This document shows positions 50,979 through 59,585 of a DNA stretch of 64,000 nucleotides, one piece after another (the first letter of the stretch is position 1; every line of letters starts with the position of its first letter). The notes beneath the pieces are model-generated. The model saw only the letters and a program-made list of their open reading frames with translations, made no database searches and was not told the origin of the DNA. The translations under genes and the position numbers were made by a program. This stretch comes from Sphingorhabdus contaminans (lineage in GTDB: Bacteria > Pseudomonadota > Alphaproteobacteria > Sphingomonadales > Sphingomonadaceae). The DNA lies in assembly GCF_007280415.1 (NCBI RefSeq), contig NZ_VKKU01000001.1, positions 1,240,001 through 1,304,000 on the forward strand, given 5' to 3'.

Positions 50979-52224
50979 ACCAAAGGGGATGCGCCCCGAA
51001 ACGCTTGCTGTTGCCTATGGCTATGAAGCGCAAATGGGGATGGGATCCGTAAAGCCACCTATCTTCATGACTTCGACTTTTGTGTATCCTTCGGCACAGC
51101 ACGCCAAGGATGTGCACGAAGCCTATTTCGATGGCACTGGGCCGCTCGTCGGGCAGACCAACCACATCTATTCGCGTCTTGGCCACCCCGGCCTGGACTT
51201 TCTGGAAAAGCGACTTGCCGCAATTGACGGTGCGGAAGAAGCCGTCGCCTATTGCAGTGGCATGGCCGCCCATTCCAGCATTGCGCTGGCTCATGTCCGC
51301 ACAGGCGATAGTGTACTGCACGGCCGTCCGATCTATGGCGGCGTCGATATGCTGTACAACAGCATCATGCCTCAATTCGGATCGCATGCGACAGCTTATC
51401 TGGACGGTACGGATGAAAGCGATGTGCGCAACGCGGCACAGGCGGCAATGGCGAAAGGCCCATTGAAACTGATCATTGCAGAAACGCCTGCCAATCCGAC
51501 GGCCGCTATGGTTGATCTGGATCTGATGGTCCGGATGGCAGACGAAGTAGCTGGTGTTCAGGGCCATCGCCCATTGGTTGTCGTTGACAACACCCTGCTC
51601 GGTCCATTTGCCCAACGTCCCATCGAACATGGTGTCGACCTGTGCATGACCTCACTCACCAAATATTGCGGCGGGCATAGTGACTTGCTGGCGGGTGGTG
51701 TAAGCGGCCGGAAAGACCTTATCGATCAGTTGCGGATGCAACGCACAACCTGGGGCAATCATCTGGATCCCTACACATCCTGGCTGGTCCTCCGATCGTT
51801 GGAGTCTGTTGCCGTCCGTACCGAACGTGCCATGTCCAACGCCCGATCGGTCGCCGAATTCTTGCGCGAACATGCCAAGGTCGCCGGAGTTACCTATCTC
51901 GGCTTTCTCGAAGAGGGCAGTAGGCCACGCGAAGTATATGACCGCCAGTGCAAGGCAGCGGGATCGACATTCTCTTTCCATCTTCATGGAGGAGAAGCAG
52001 AGGCGTTTCGTATGCTCGACAATCTAAAATTGTTGAAGGTTGCAGTCAGTCTCGGTGGTTCGGAAACGTTGATCTGCCATTCGGCAAGTACAACCCATTA
52101 TGCTGTACCGCCCGAACAGAGGCGGGCCGGCGGAATAACCGACGGGACAATGCGATTGTCGGTCGGGCTCGAGCATGTGGATGATCTGATCGCCGATTTG
52201 GCGCAGGCACTGGAGGCGGTGTAA
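50965..52224 (+). CDS. Cys/Met-metabolism PLP enzyme (methionine gamma-lyase/cystathionine synthase-like)
   Basis: The roughly 419-residue protein has the family motifs HIYSRLGHPGLDFLEKRLA, YCSGMAAHSS, ETPANPTAAM, VVVDNTLLGPFAQRP and the PLP Lys in MTSLTKYCGGHSDLLAGG. The family includes methionine gamma-lyase, cystathionine gamma-synthase/lyase and O-acetylhomoserine sulfhydrylases. Start choice is uncertain (ATG 50965 or 50971; both overlap the Rieske stop). Located between a Rieske demethylase gene and an N-methyl amino-acid oxidase set, it may cleave a demethylated sulfur- or oxygen-substituted amino acid by gamma-elimination. Confidence 0.88.
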   Translation: MPMDKPKGMRPETLAVAYGYEAQMGMGSVKPPIFMTSTFVYPSAQHAKDVHEAYFDGTGPLVGQTNHIYSRLGHPGLDFLEKRLAAIDGAEEAVAYCSGMAAHSSIALAHVRTGDSVLHGRPIYGGVDMLYNSIMPQFGSHATAYLDGTDESDVRNAAQAAMAKGPLKLIIAETPANPTAAMVDLDLMVRMADEVAGVQGHRPLVVVDNTLLGPFAQRPIEHGVDLCMTSLTKYCGGHSDLLAGGVSGRKDLIDQLRMQRTTWGNHLDPYTSWLVLRSLESVAVRTERAMSNARSVAEFLREHAKVAGVTYLGFLEEGSRPREVYDRQCKAAGSTFSFHLHGGEAEAFRMLDNLKLLKVAVSLGGSETLICHSASTTHYAVPPEQRRAGGITDGTMRLSVGLEHVDDLIADLAQALEAV

Positions 52225-53687
52225 TGGAATTGAATTTTACCGGAACAGATCTCTGCGCCATCAATGGCACGCGCAGCGCGCCAGAGGCGCATTATGAACT
52301 GGTTGTCGTTGGTGCGGGGCCTAGTGGCGTTGCCGCCGCCATCGACGCGGCAAAGGCAGGCACCAAGGTACTTCTGGTCGATGAAAATCCCGTATCCGGC
52401 GCGCTAATGGGTAATGACGTCCCGCTCTACTTCGGCGGACGGATGACGGCAGCGACCCAAAATAGCGAACGTATGCTGGAAGCTATTTTCATGAGCATGC
52501 CCGAACTCGAAACGGCGATGGAGGCCGGGGTCGAACTTCTGCTGGGGACAACCGCATGGGGTGTTTACCGCAACGGCCCGGGGGTCGCCAGCCTGCCAGA
52601 ACAAGTAGTCGGCCTTGCCGATAATGAACGATCCTGGCTCGTGGGTTTCGACCATATCACGCTCGCGACCGGAGCACGGGATCTTTCATTCGCCTTTCCC
52701 GGCTGGAATCAGCCGGGCGTCATGGGTGCTGCGGCTTTGCAGATGTTGCTGACGAGATATGACGCCTTTGCGGGACGCCGTATTTTGATACTGGGATCGC
52801 ATGATCTTGCCATCGAAACCGCGCTACTGGCGCATTCGCGCGGTGTCGAAGTAGCAGGTCTGGTCGAAGTTCGCGGAGAGCCGCAGGCATCTCCTGCCCT
52901 GCAAGCAAAACTTGCCGAGACGGATATCGCACTACATCGCGGCACCGCCATCACGTCGGCCAAGGGCGGTATTGATGGCGTTGAATCCGCGATGCTATCC
53001 AACGGCGAAGAGGTGGTGTGCGATACCATATGTGTGGCGATAGGGCTGGTGCCTTCCATTGAGCTGGTCGACGCCATGCATAGCGGGCGTATGCTGGATC
53101 CCAACCGCGGGGGCTATATTCCCGCCGGCGAAGCAACAGTTTCTGCTGTCGGTGACTGTGCCGGTCTTGCCGCCACCGGATTTGATCACATCGCCTATCG
53201 TATGGAGTGGATGCAGGCCCTAACCGCCAACAGCACCGACGATACCATTATTTGCCAGTGCGAAGAAGTTACGCGCGCAGACCTGATCGGTGTGCAGCCA
53301 CCCAATTATCTGGCCCGCCCTGCCCCCATGTGCGCCCGGTCGCTCGAAACCCTGCTGCAGGATGGCCCTGCCAATCCCGACCAGATCAAGCGCCTTACCC
53401 GCGCCGGTATGGGCGTGTGCCAGGGTCGTCGCTGCAGAGATCAGGTCGCGATGTTGCTCGCGCTCGAAGCTGGAAAGCCCTTTGGTACAATTCCTCTAGC
53501 AACGCACCGCGCACCCGTTCGCCCGTTGCCCATGAAAATCATGGCCGACTGGAACGAGCCCGAAGCCATGTCGGCAGCGTGGGACGTCTGGTTCGGTATA
53601 CCGACCCAATGGGTACCGGTTGAAGATATCGGCACGCAATATGAAGGGGAGCATCGCCAGATGCTTTATACGGGGATGTACGAATGA
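52224..53687 (+). CDS. FAD/NAD-binding oxidoreductase with BFD-like [2Fe-2S] site (OoxA/HcnB type)
   Basis: The 487-residue protein has LVVVGAGPSGVAAAIDAAKAG (FAD Rossmann), a second Rossmann segment (ILILGSHDLAIETALLA), TVSAVGDCAG (Asp contact to FAD) and a C-terminal BFD-like cluster in CQCEEVT...GMGVCQGRRC. This matches the alpha subunit of opine oxidase, hydrogen cyanide synthase HcnB and heteromeric proline/hydroxyproline dehydrogenases. It overlaps its neighbours by one (TAATG) and four bases and pairs with the DAO protein encoded next. It may also be able to donate electrons to the Rieske oxygenase, but that is speculation. Confidence 0.86.
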   Translation: MELNFTGTDLCAINGTRSAPEAHYELVVVGAGPSGVAAAIDAAKAGTKVLLVDENPVSGALMGNDVPLYFGGRMTAATQNSERMLEAIFMSMPELETAMEAGVELLLGTTAWGVYRNGPGVASLPEQVVGLADNERSWLVGFDHITLATGARDLSFAFPGWNQPGVMGAAALQMLLTRYDAFAGRRILILGSHDLAIETALLAHSRGVEVAGLVEVRGEPQASPALQAKLAETDIALHRGTAITSAKGGIDGVESAMLSNGEEVVCDTICVAIGLVPSIELVDAMHSGRMLDPNRGGYIPAGEATVSAVGDCAGLAATGFDHIAYRMEWMQALTANSTDDTIICQCEEVTRADLIGVQPPNYLARPAPMCARSLETLLQDGPANPDQIKRLTRAGMGVCQGRRCRDQVAMLLALEAGKPFGTIPLATHRAPVRPLPMKIMADWNEPEAMSAAWDVWFGIPTQWVPVEDIGTQYEGEHRQMLYTGMYE

Positions 53688-54820
53688 GCGGGTCGGACGT
53701 AGTTATCGTTGGTGGTGGCGTCACGGGTTTAAGCGCAGGCTGGTGGCTGGCTCGCTCGGGCGTCAAGGTCACTGTCCTCGACAAATTCATTGTCGGTTGG
53801 GAAGCGTCGGGCCGCAACGGCGGCGGAGCATCGCATTATCAAAGTCCGCTTTTCGATGAAGAGCAACGTCTTTGGCCGCAGATGGATGAACTGCTCGGCT
53901 ACCCGACCGAGCATCAGAAAGAGCGGATCATCATCGCGATGACGGAACGGCAGTGGGAGCAATATCGCTTCGTTGCCGAACGCCACCACCGCCTAGGCCA
54001 TCCGGTCGAGGTGCTGGACGTCAAGCAGGTACAAGAAGCGGTACCGTTGGCGGGCGATAATTGTTTTGGCGGTGTCCATTATAAATTCGGCGGGCATGCG
54101 AACCCGCAACGCAGCGTTCAGGCCTATGCCTGGGCGTTGCAGGACCTCGGCGGAAAGATTGTCCAGCATAGTCCGGTTACCGGCTTTGAAACTGCGGGCG
54201 GGAAAGTAACCGCGGTCAAAACCGCGACAACAACCTACGGCTGCGATGCGGTGGTAGTAGCTGCTGGCCCGCAAATCCCGCAATTGATGGCGCAACTGGG
54301 CATAGACGTGCCGCTTGCCCCTGCCCGTGCGGAAATGATTATCACCGAACCTGCACCCATGATGCCCATCGGCGGTGTGGACGGGCATAAACTTTATGGC
54401 CGTCAGACGATGCGTGGCAATCTTGCTTATGGTGGCGGTCCGCACGAATGGATCGATGTTGATGCAACAGGCCCCAAGGCCCGGCCATCGACGCCGTTGA
54501 TGCGCAATCTTGCCAGCCGTCTGGCTGAGCTGTTGCCAAAGGCTGCGCATCTGAACATCATTCGTAGCTGGGCCGGAGTCATTGAAAACTCACCCGATGG
54601 GCGTCCGATTATCGACCGCCTTACCAGTCCTGACAATGTCGTTGTTGCATCCATGTCGGGCGTCGGATTTGGCCTGTCGCCGGCATCGGGCCACGCCATA
54701 CGCGACCTCGTAATTGACGGAGCCTGCTCCTTTGCGAACATCGACATGCTGAAGCTGTCGCGTTTCGACAATCTGGAATCCGATTGGCGCCAAAAGCGCG
54801 GGTGGATGCCGATTCCATGA
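53684..54820 (+). CDS. DAO-family FAD oxidoreductase (OoxB/HcnC-like subunit)
   Basis: The 378-residue protein has VVIVGGGVTGLSAGWWLARSGVKVTVLDK (FAD) and the C-terminal GVGFGLSPASGHAIRDLVIDG typical of DAO enzymes such as glycine oxidase, HcnC and OoxB. It likely forms a complex with the BFD-containing protein encoded upstream and oxidises an N-substituted amino acid to an imine. Its stop overlaps the soxB start (ATGA). Confidence 0.87.
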   Translation: MSGSDVVIVGGGVTGLSAGWWLARSGVKVTVLDKFIVGWEASGRNGGGASHYQSPLFDEEQRLWPQMDELLGYPTEHQKERIIIAMTERQWEQYRFVAERHHRLGHPVEVLDVKQVQEAVPLAGDNCFGGVHYKFGGHANPQRSVQAYAWALQDLGGKIVQHSPVTGFETAGGKVTAVKTATTTYGCDAVVVAAGPQIPQLMAQLGIDVPLAPARAEMIITEPAPMMPIGGVDGHKLYGRQTMRGNLAYGGGPHEWIDVDATGPKARPSTPLMRNLASRLAELLPKAAHLNIIRSWAGVIENSPDGRPIIDRLTSPDNVVVASMSGVGFGLSPASGHAIRDLVIDGACSFANIDMLKLSRFDNLESDWRQKRGWMPIP

Positions 54821-56073
54821 ATCGCTATTCGGCTTTCGGATTATTGCGGGGTGCTTTGAACGGGCAGAAGCATTGGCAACCTGCATGGCGCGATCCGGAG
54901 CCGAAGGCGCATTATGACATAATCATCATCGGTGGTGGCGGACATGGTCTGGCGACTGCTTACTATCTCGCCAAGGTCCACGGCTTGCGCAACATTGCTG
55001 TGCTGGAAAAAGGCTGGATCGGCGGCGGAAACACTGGACGTAACACCACGATCGTCCGGTCAAACTACCGTTTGAAACCCTTGCACGACTTTTTCGAGTT
55101 CGGCCTGAAATTGTGGCACCACCTGAGCGACGAGTTGAACTACAACGTCATGTTCAGCCCGCGAGGCGCGATGTTTCTCGGCCATAGCGATGCCGATATG
55201 GTCAAGCTGGCCGAGCGTGGGGACGCCATGCGCTGTGATGGAATTGATGCCGATCTGATGACACGGGACGAGGTCGCAAAGCTTGAACCGTTGCTCGACA
55301 TGTCCCGCAGCGCCCGATTTCCTATTGAAGGCGGATTGATTCAGCGGCGCGGCGGAACGGCGCGGCACGATGCAGTTGCATGGGGATATGCGCGCGGGGC
55401 CGACTCCTTCGGAGTGGACATCATCCAGAAATGCGAGGTCACCGGGTTTGTCCGTAACGGTAATGCGGTCGTCGGCGTAGAAACTACACGCGGACGCATC
55501 GGCGCAGGCCGGGTGGGGATTTGCGTCGCCGGACACAGTGGCCATGTCGCAGGGCTTGCCGGTCTGAAACTGCCCATTGAATCGCAAACATTGCAAGCCA
55601 TGGTGACTGAGGGCGTCAAACCGATGATCAACAGCGTCATCATGTCCCAATCACTGCATTGCTATATCAGCCAGTCGGACAAGGGCGGCATAGTCTTTGG
55701 CGGCGATCCGGACAACTGGCCGAGTTACGCGCAACGTGGCCACCCGATGGTGATGGAAGGTGCCATTGCGCAAGGATTGGCGCTTGTCCCTTCCTTGTCC
55801 CGATTGCGGATGGTGCGCACATGGTCAGGCGTAACTGATATGAGCTTCGACGGATCCCCGATCATCGGGGAAACACCGGTCCGCAACCTCTATCTGAACG
55901 GTGGCTGGTGCTATGGCGGTTTCAAGGCAACGCCTGCATCGGGATGGACCTACGCGCACACACTTGCCACGGGATCCCCCCATCCACTGAACGCGCCATT
56001 CTCGCTTGAACGCTTCATGACAGGGGCGACAATCGATGAAACAGGGACCGGCCCGATGCCGAGCAGCCGCTAA
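54817..56073 (+). CDS. soxB: sarcosine oxidase beta subunit
   Basis: From ATG 54817 the protein has 418 residues. It carries the FAD fold (DIIIIGGGGHGLATAYYLAKVHG), NTGRNTTIVRSNYRL near the active site and TARHDAVAWGYARGAD, whose His184 is at the position used for covalent FMN in heterotetrameric sarcosine oxidases. The family oxidises sarcosine to glycine with transfer of the C1 unit to folate. It overlaps the DAO gene by four bases and soxD by one. Confidence 0.95.
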   Translation: MNRYSAFGLLRGALNGQKHWQPAWRDPEPKAHYDIIIIGGGGHGLATAYYLAKVHGLRNIAVLEKGWIGGGNTGRNTTIVRSNYRLKPLHDFFEFGLKLWHHLSDELNYNVMFSPRGAMFLGHSDADMVKLAERGDAMRCDGIDADLMTRDEVAKLEPLLDMSRSARFPIEGGLIQRRGGTARHDAVAWGYARGADSFGVDIIQKCEVTGFVRNGNAVVGVETTRGRIGAGRVGICVAGHSGHVAGLAGLKLPIESQTLQAMVTEGVKPMINSVIMSQSLHCYISQSDKGGIVFGGDPDNWPSYAQRGHPMVMEGAIAQGLALVPSLSRLRMVRTWSGVTDMSFDGSPIIGETPVRNLYLNGGWCYGGFKATPASGWTYAHTLATGSPHPLNAPFSLERFMTGATIDETGTGPMPSSR

Positions 56074-56336
56074 TGATGTTAATCCACTGCCCCCATTGCG
56101 GCCCGCGTGCACAGAGCGAATTTGTCTATGAGCGGACCGTTGATTCTGTTGCTCCGACGGATGCAACCACCGATCAGGCCATGCAGACGCTATTCACCCG
56201 AAATAACCCGCGGGGCGTTGATGACGAGATTTGGCGCCATAGCTTTGGGTGCCGCGCGTGGATGGTTATCACCCGCCACCGTGTCACAAACGAGATTTCG
56301 CACGTCCGCGCGGTCGGGCCGGAGACGCTGCCATGA
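56073..56336 (+). CDS. soxD: sarcosine oxidase delta subunit
   Basis: The 87-residue protein has the CPHCG zinc motif (IHCPHCGPRAQSEF) and the IWRHSFGCRAWMVITRH part that provides the His and Cys zinc ligands. SoxD binds zinc and stabilises the complex. It overlaps soxB by one base and soxA by four; ATG 56076 is an alternative start. Confidence 0.95.
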   Translation: MMLIHCPHCGPRAQSEFVYERTVDSVAPTDATTDQAMQTLFTRNNPRGVDDEIWRHSFGCRAWMVITRHRVTNEISHVRAVGPETLP

Positions 56337-59101
56337 CCGGCCCTTCCCGTCCAAGCTCCGCAACAGACATCAACTTCACCTTCGACGGAAAGCGCTACAG
56401 CGCACGTAGGGGCGATACGCTCGCTGCCGCATTGCTGGCCAATGGGATTGGTCTGGTCGGACGGAGCTTTAAATATCATCGTCCCCGCGGCATCATGACC
56501 GCCGGTGTTGAAGAACCCAGTGCTCTCGTAACCGTGGGTGAAGGTGGGCGGACCGAACCGAACACACGCGCTACCGATGTTTTTGTCTATGACGGGCTGG
56601 TTGCAAACAGCCAAAATCGGTGGCCCAGCCTGTCACTTGACTTCGGCGCCATATTCGGACTTGCGGCCCCATTATTCTCGGCAGGCTTCTACTACAAAAC
56701 CTTTTTTGGCTCGGCGAAGCGATGGATGTTTTATGAACATTTCATCCGCAAAGCGGCAGGTCTTGGCAATGCGCCGACGGAATCCGACCCGGATCGTTTC
56801 AGCCAGCGCGCCGCCTTCTGCGACGTCCTGGTCGTGGGTGCAGGTCCCTCCGGTCTTGCAGCAGCAGTGGATGCCGCTGAAGCTGGACAGCGCGTCATAC
56901 TGGTTGAGCAGGACGAAATCCTCGGGGCTTCGCTTATCCGTGATCCGCAAGAACTGTATAGCGTATGGGTGCAAAATTGTGCAGAACGCATTCGCGCAGC
57001 AGGCGGCCGCATCTTAACGCGCACTACCGCGTCCGGATATTGGGAACATGATCTGGTAACATTGACCCAGAGACTAGCCGAGCCCGGGCAAGTACCACAC
57101 AATGGTGTCGCGCAGCGGCTTTGGCATGTGCGCGCCGGTCAGGTCCTTTTGGCGACGGGCTCTATCGAGCGGCCTGTTGCCTTTCCTAACAATGACCGGC
57201 CCGGTGTGATGCTGTCTCAGGCGGTGCGGACTTATGTCCGGCGATACGGCGTCTGCCCCGGACAGCGGGTGGTTATCGCAACGAACAATGACGACGCCTA
57301 TCTGACCGCCCATGCCTTACAGGAGGCTGGTGCGCAGATTGTTGCCATTCTCGAAGCCCGCCCTGCTCCGGCCGGTCAGGGACAAAACCTCCCCGTTTTC
57401 AACAACGCCCATCCACTGTCCACCAAGGGCGCACGCCATTGTTTGAAGAATGTTTCAGGCAGCGTGGACGGCGTAACAAAAAGCTGGGATGCCGATTTGC
57501 TTGCGGTTTCCGGAGGATTTACGCCCGTTGTCCATCTGCATTGCCAGGCCGGTGGGACGCTGGAATGGAATGATGCGGCACAAGCCTTTGTCCCCGCGCA
57601 GTCCCGACAGAATGTCAAAACCATCGGCGGCGCAGCGGCCCCTGCCCCTGTCTTTAATGCAACCCCCGTCGCTCCGGCAAAAAAGAGCTTTGTCGATTTC
57701 CAGAACGACGTAACGCTGGCCGATGTCGATCTTGCATGGGCCGAGGGATACCGGTCGGTCGAACATCTCAAACGATATACCACCTTGGGCATGGCCACCG
57801 ATCAGGGCAAGACCAGCAATATGGGCGCGCTGGCACGTCTTGCAGAAAAGCAGGGCGTCGCGATACCCGAAGCCGGCCTGACGACTTTCCGCCCGCCCTA
57901 CACGCCTGTTACCATGGGTCTCTTTGCAGGTGCCGGGGCGAAAGACGCGGGCGCTCATAAGCGTCGGCTGGCCCTTTACGACGTGCATGCCGCCAAAAAC
58001 CCGATCTGGCAGCCGCTTGGCTATTGGTTCCGGCCACGTGCTTATCCGATGGCGGGCGAAACGCTGGCCGACGCTGCGATGCGCGAAGCCCGATCGGTAC
58101 GCACAAGTGCTGGGTTAACCGACGTATCCACTTTGGCGAAATTCGAAGTCAGCGGACCCGACGCTGTGGCGCTGCTGGAAACCATATGTGCCACCACCGT
58201 CGGGAAACTGGCCGTGGGGCGTGGACGCTATACCTTCATGCTGCGCGAAGATGGCTTTGTTTTTGATGACGGTACCGTCTGGCGCATTGACGAAAACCGC
58301 TATCTGTTGACCAGTTCCACTGGTGGAGCAGACCGGATGGCGACACATTTGTCCTATGTGCGCAATTATCTCCATCCGTCCTGGCATGTTTCGGTCGTCA
58401 ATGTACAGGAACACTATGCAGGCATCGCGATCGCAGGTCCAAAAGCCAAATCGGCGGTGGCGAAGCTAATTGGCGAAGAACCTCCCCGTCACATGTCAAC
58501 CATATCCGCAAAGATTGCAGGCGTTTCGGTTCTGGTGCTCGCCGCGAGCTATAGCGGGGAACGTGCCTTTGAAATCTACGTTGATGCGCGAAACGCGGAA
58601 CCGGTCTGGACGCATTGCGAAACAGCAGTGATCGCGGAAGGAGGATGCCTCTACGGTCTGGAGGCGATGGAGTTCTTGCGCATTGAAAAAGGCCATCTGG
58701 TTGTAGGAGGAGAAATCGACGGACGCACGACACCGCAGGATCTCGCGCTCGACAAGATGCTGAACAAGGCGGGCGGATTTATCGGCGCATCCGGTCTCGG
58801 CCGTTCGGCTCTATCCGAGCCCGGTCGCCGACAGCTTGTAGGGCTTGAAGCGATTGAAGGTTCCATTCCCGAAGGTTCCATGCTGGTCACCGCAGATGGA
58901 AAATCTCCCGAAGGCCATGTGACGGCATCGGCATTTCGCATAATGGAAGGCGGGTCTATCGCTTTGGCACATTTGGCAGACGGATTTGATCGCCATGGAG
59001 AGGAGTTGATAGCCACTTCGCCAACCCGGGGACAAAGGGCACGTGTTCGCGTGATTGCGCCACATTTCTATGACAGCGCGGGGGAACGCTACCGTGACTG
59101 A
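56333..59101 (+). CDS. soxA: sarcosine oxidase alpha subunit
   Basis: The 922-residue protein has an N-terminal ferredoxin-like domain without Fe-S cysteines, a FAD/NAD-binding domain (VLVVGAGPSGLAAAVDAAEAGQ, residues 169-174 GAGPSG) and a C-terminal GcvT-like folate domain (ARSVRTSAGLTDVSTLAKFEVSG...EFLRIEKGHLVVGGEIDGRTTP). It holds the NAD+ and folate sites; the C1 unit from sarcosine is passed to THF here. It overlaps soxD by four bases. Length matches the family. Confidence 0.95.
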   Translation: MTGPSRPSSATDINFTFDGKRYSARRGDTLAAALLANGIGLVGRSFKYHRPRGIMTAGVEEPSALVTVGEGGRTEPNTRATDVFVYDGLVANSQNRWPSLSLDFGAIFGLAAPLFSAGFYYKTFFGSAKRWMFYEHFIRKAAGLGNAPTESDPDRFSQRAAFCDVLVVGAGPSGLAAAVDAAEAGQRVILVEQDEILGASLIRDPQELYSVWVQNCAERIRAAGGRILTRTTASGYWEHDLVTLTQRLAEPGQVPHNGVAQRLWHVRAGQVLLATGSIERPVAFPNNDRPGVMLSQAVRTYVRRYGVCPGQRVVIATNNDDAYLTAHALQEAGAQIVAILEARPAPAGQGQNLPVFNNAHPLSTKGARHCLKNVSGSVDGVTKSWDADLLAVSGGFTPVVHLHCQAGGTLEWNDAAQAFVPAQSRQNVKTIGGAAAPAPVFNATPVAPAKKSFVDFQNDVTLADVDLAWAEGYRSVEHLKRYTTLGMATDQGKTSNMGALARLAEKQGVAIPEAGLTTFRPPYTPVTMGLFAGAGAKDAGAHKRRLALYDVHAAKNPIWQPLGYWFRPRAYPMAGETLADAAMREARSVRTSAGLTDVSTLAKFEVSGPDAVALLETICATTVGKLAVGRGRYTFMLREDGFVFDDGTVWRIDENRYLLTSSTGGADRMATHLSYVRNYLHPSWHVSVVNVQEHYAGIAIAGPKAKSAVAKLIGEEPPRHMSTISAKIAGVSVLVLAASYSGERAFEIYVDARNAEPVWTHCETAVIAEGGCLYGLEAMEFLRIEKGHLVVGGEIDGRTTPQDLALDKMLNKAGGFIGASGLGRSALSEPGRRQLVGLEAIEGSIPEGSMLVTADGKSPEGHVTASAFRIMEGGSIALAHLADGFDRHGEELIATSPTRGQRARVRVIAPHFYDSAGERYRD

Positions 59102-59582
59102 CGTAACCGTTTCGATCTTGCCGTCTGCGCCGCTGTGGGCGCTGGAGATATGGAGCAATCCCGACGCCGTTGCGGCGCGCTTTAAAGCAGCGACGGGCTT
59201 TGCCCTCCCCAAAATGGGATCATCGGATGGCAGTGAAGCCTTACGCCTGATCCGGTACGAACCAACTGTCTGGCTTGTGGAGGGCGATGCGTCAGCATTG
59301 CCGTCAATCCTAGCCAATGACGGTACTCAGACGGCAATTGGCGGCGGCATCGTGCGGATGTTACTCTCGGGCAAAGGCTGGCGGCGCTTGTTGATGGAAG
59401 GCGGCGTGTTCGATGCCGAAAGCCCGGCCTTTACCACCGGTTCAAGCGCGGCAACCATTATCGATCATGTCAACATCCGGCTGCATGTGCACAGCGACGA
59501 CGCTTGCCTCGCCTATGTGCCGCTCAGCTACGCGCGAGGGATCCTCCATTTCTGGGAAGAGGCGGCAAAGGCTCTGGATTAA
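59094..59582 (+). CDS. soxG: sarcosine oxidase gamma subunit
   Basis: The 162-residue protein starts at GTG 59094 with GGGGGAA seven bases upstream and overlaps soxA by eight bases. The C-terminal part (SAATIIDHVNIRLHVHSDDACLAYVPLSYARGILHFWEEAAKAL) matches the SoxG tail. It completes the B-D-A-G set in the usual order. Its stop is only three bases from the convergent hydrolase stop. Confidence 0.93.
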   Translation: MTDVTVSILPSAPLWALEIWSNPDAVAARFKAATGFALPKMGSSDGSEALRLIRYEPTVWLVEGDASALPSILANDGTQTAIGGGIVRMLLSGKGWRRLLMEGGVFDAESPAFTTGSSAATIIDHVNIRLHVHSDDACLAYVPLSYARGILHFWEEAAKALD

Positions 59583-59585
59583 GAG

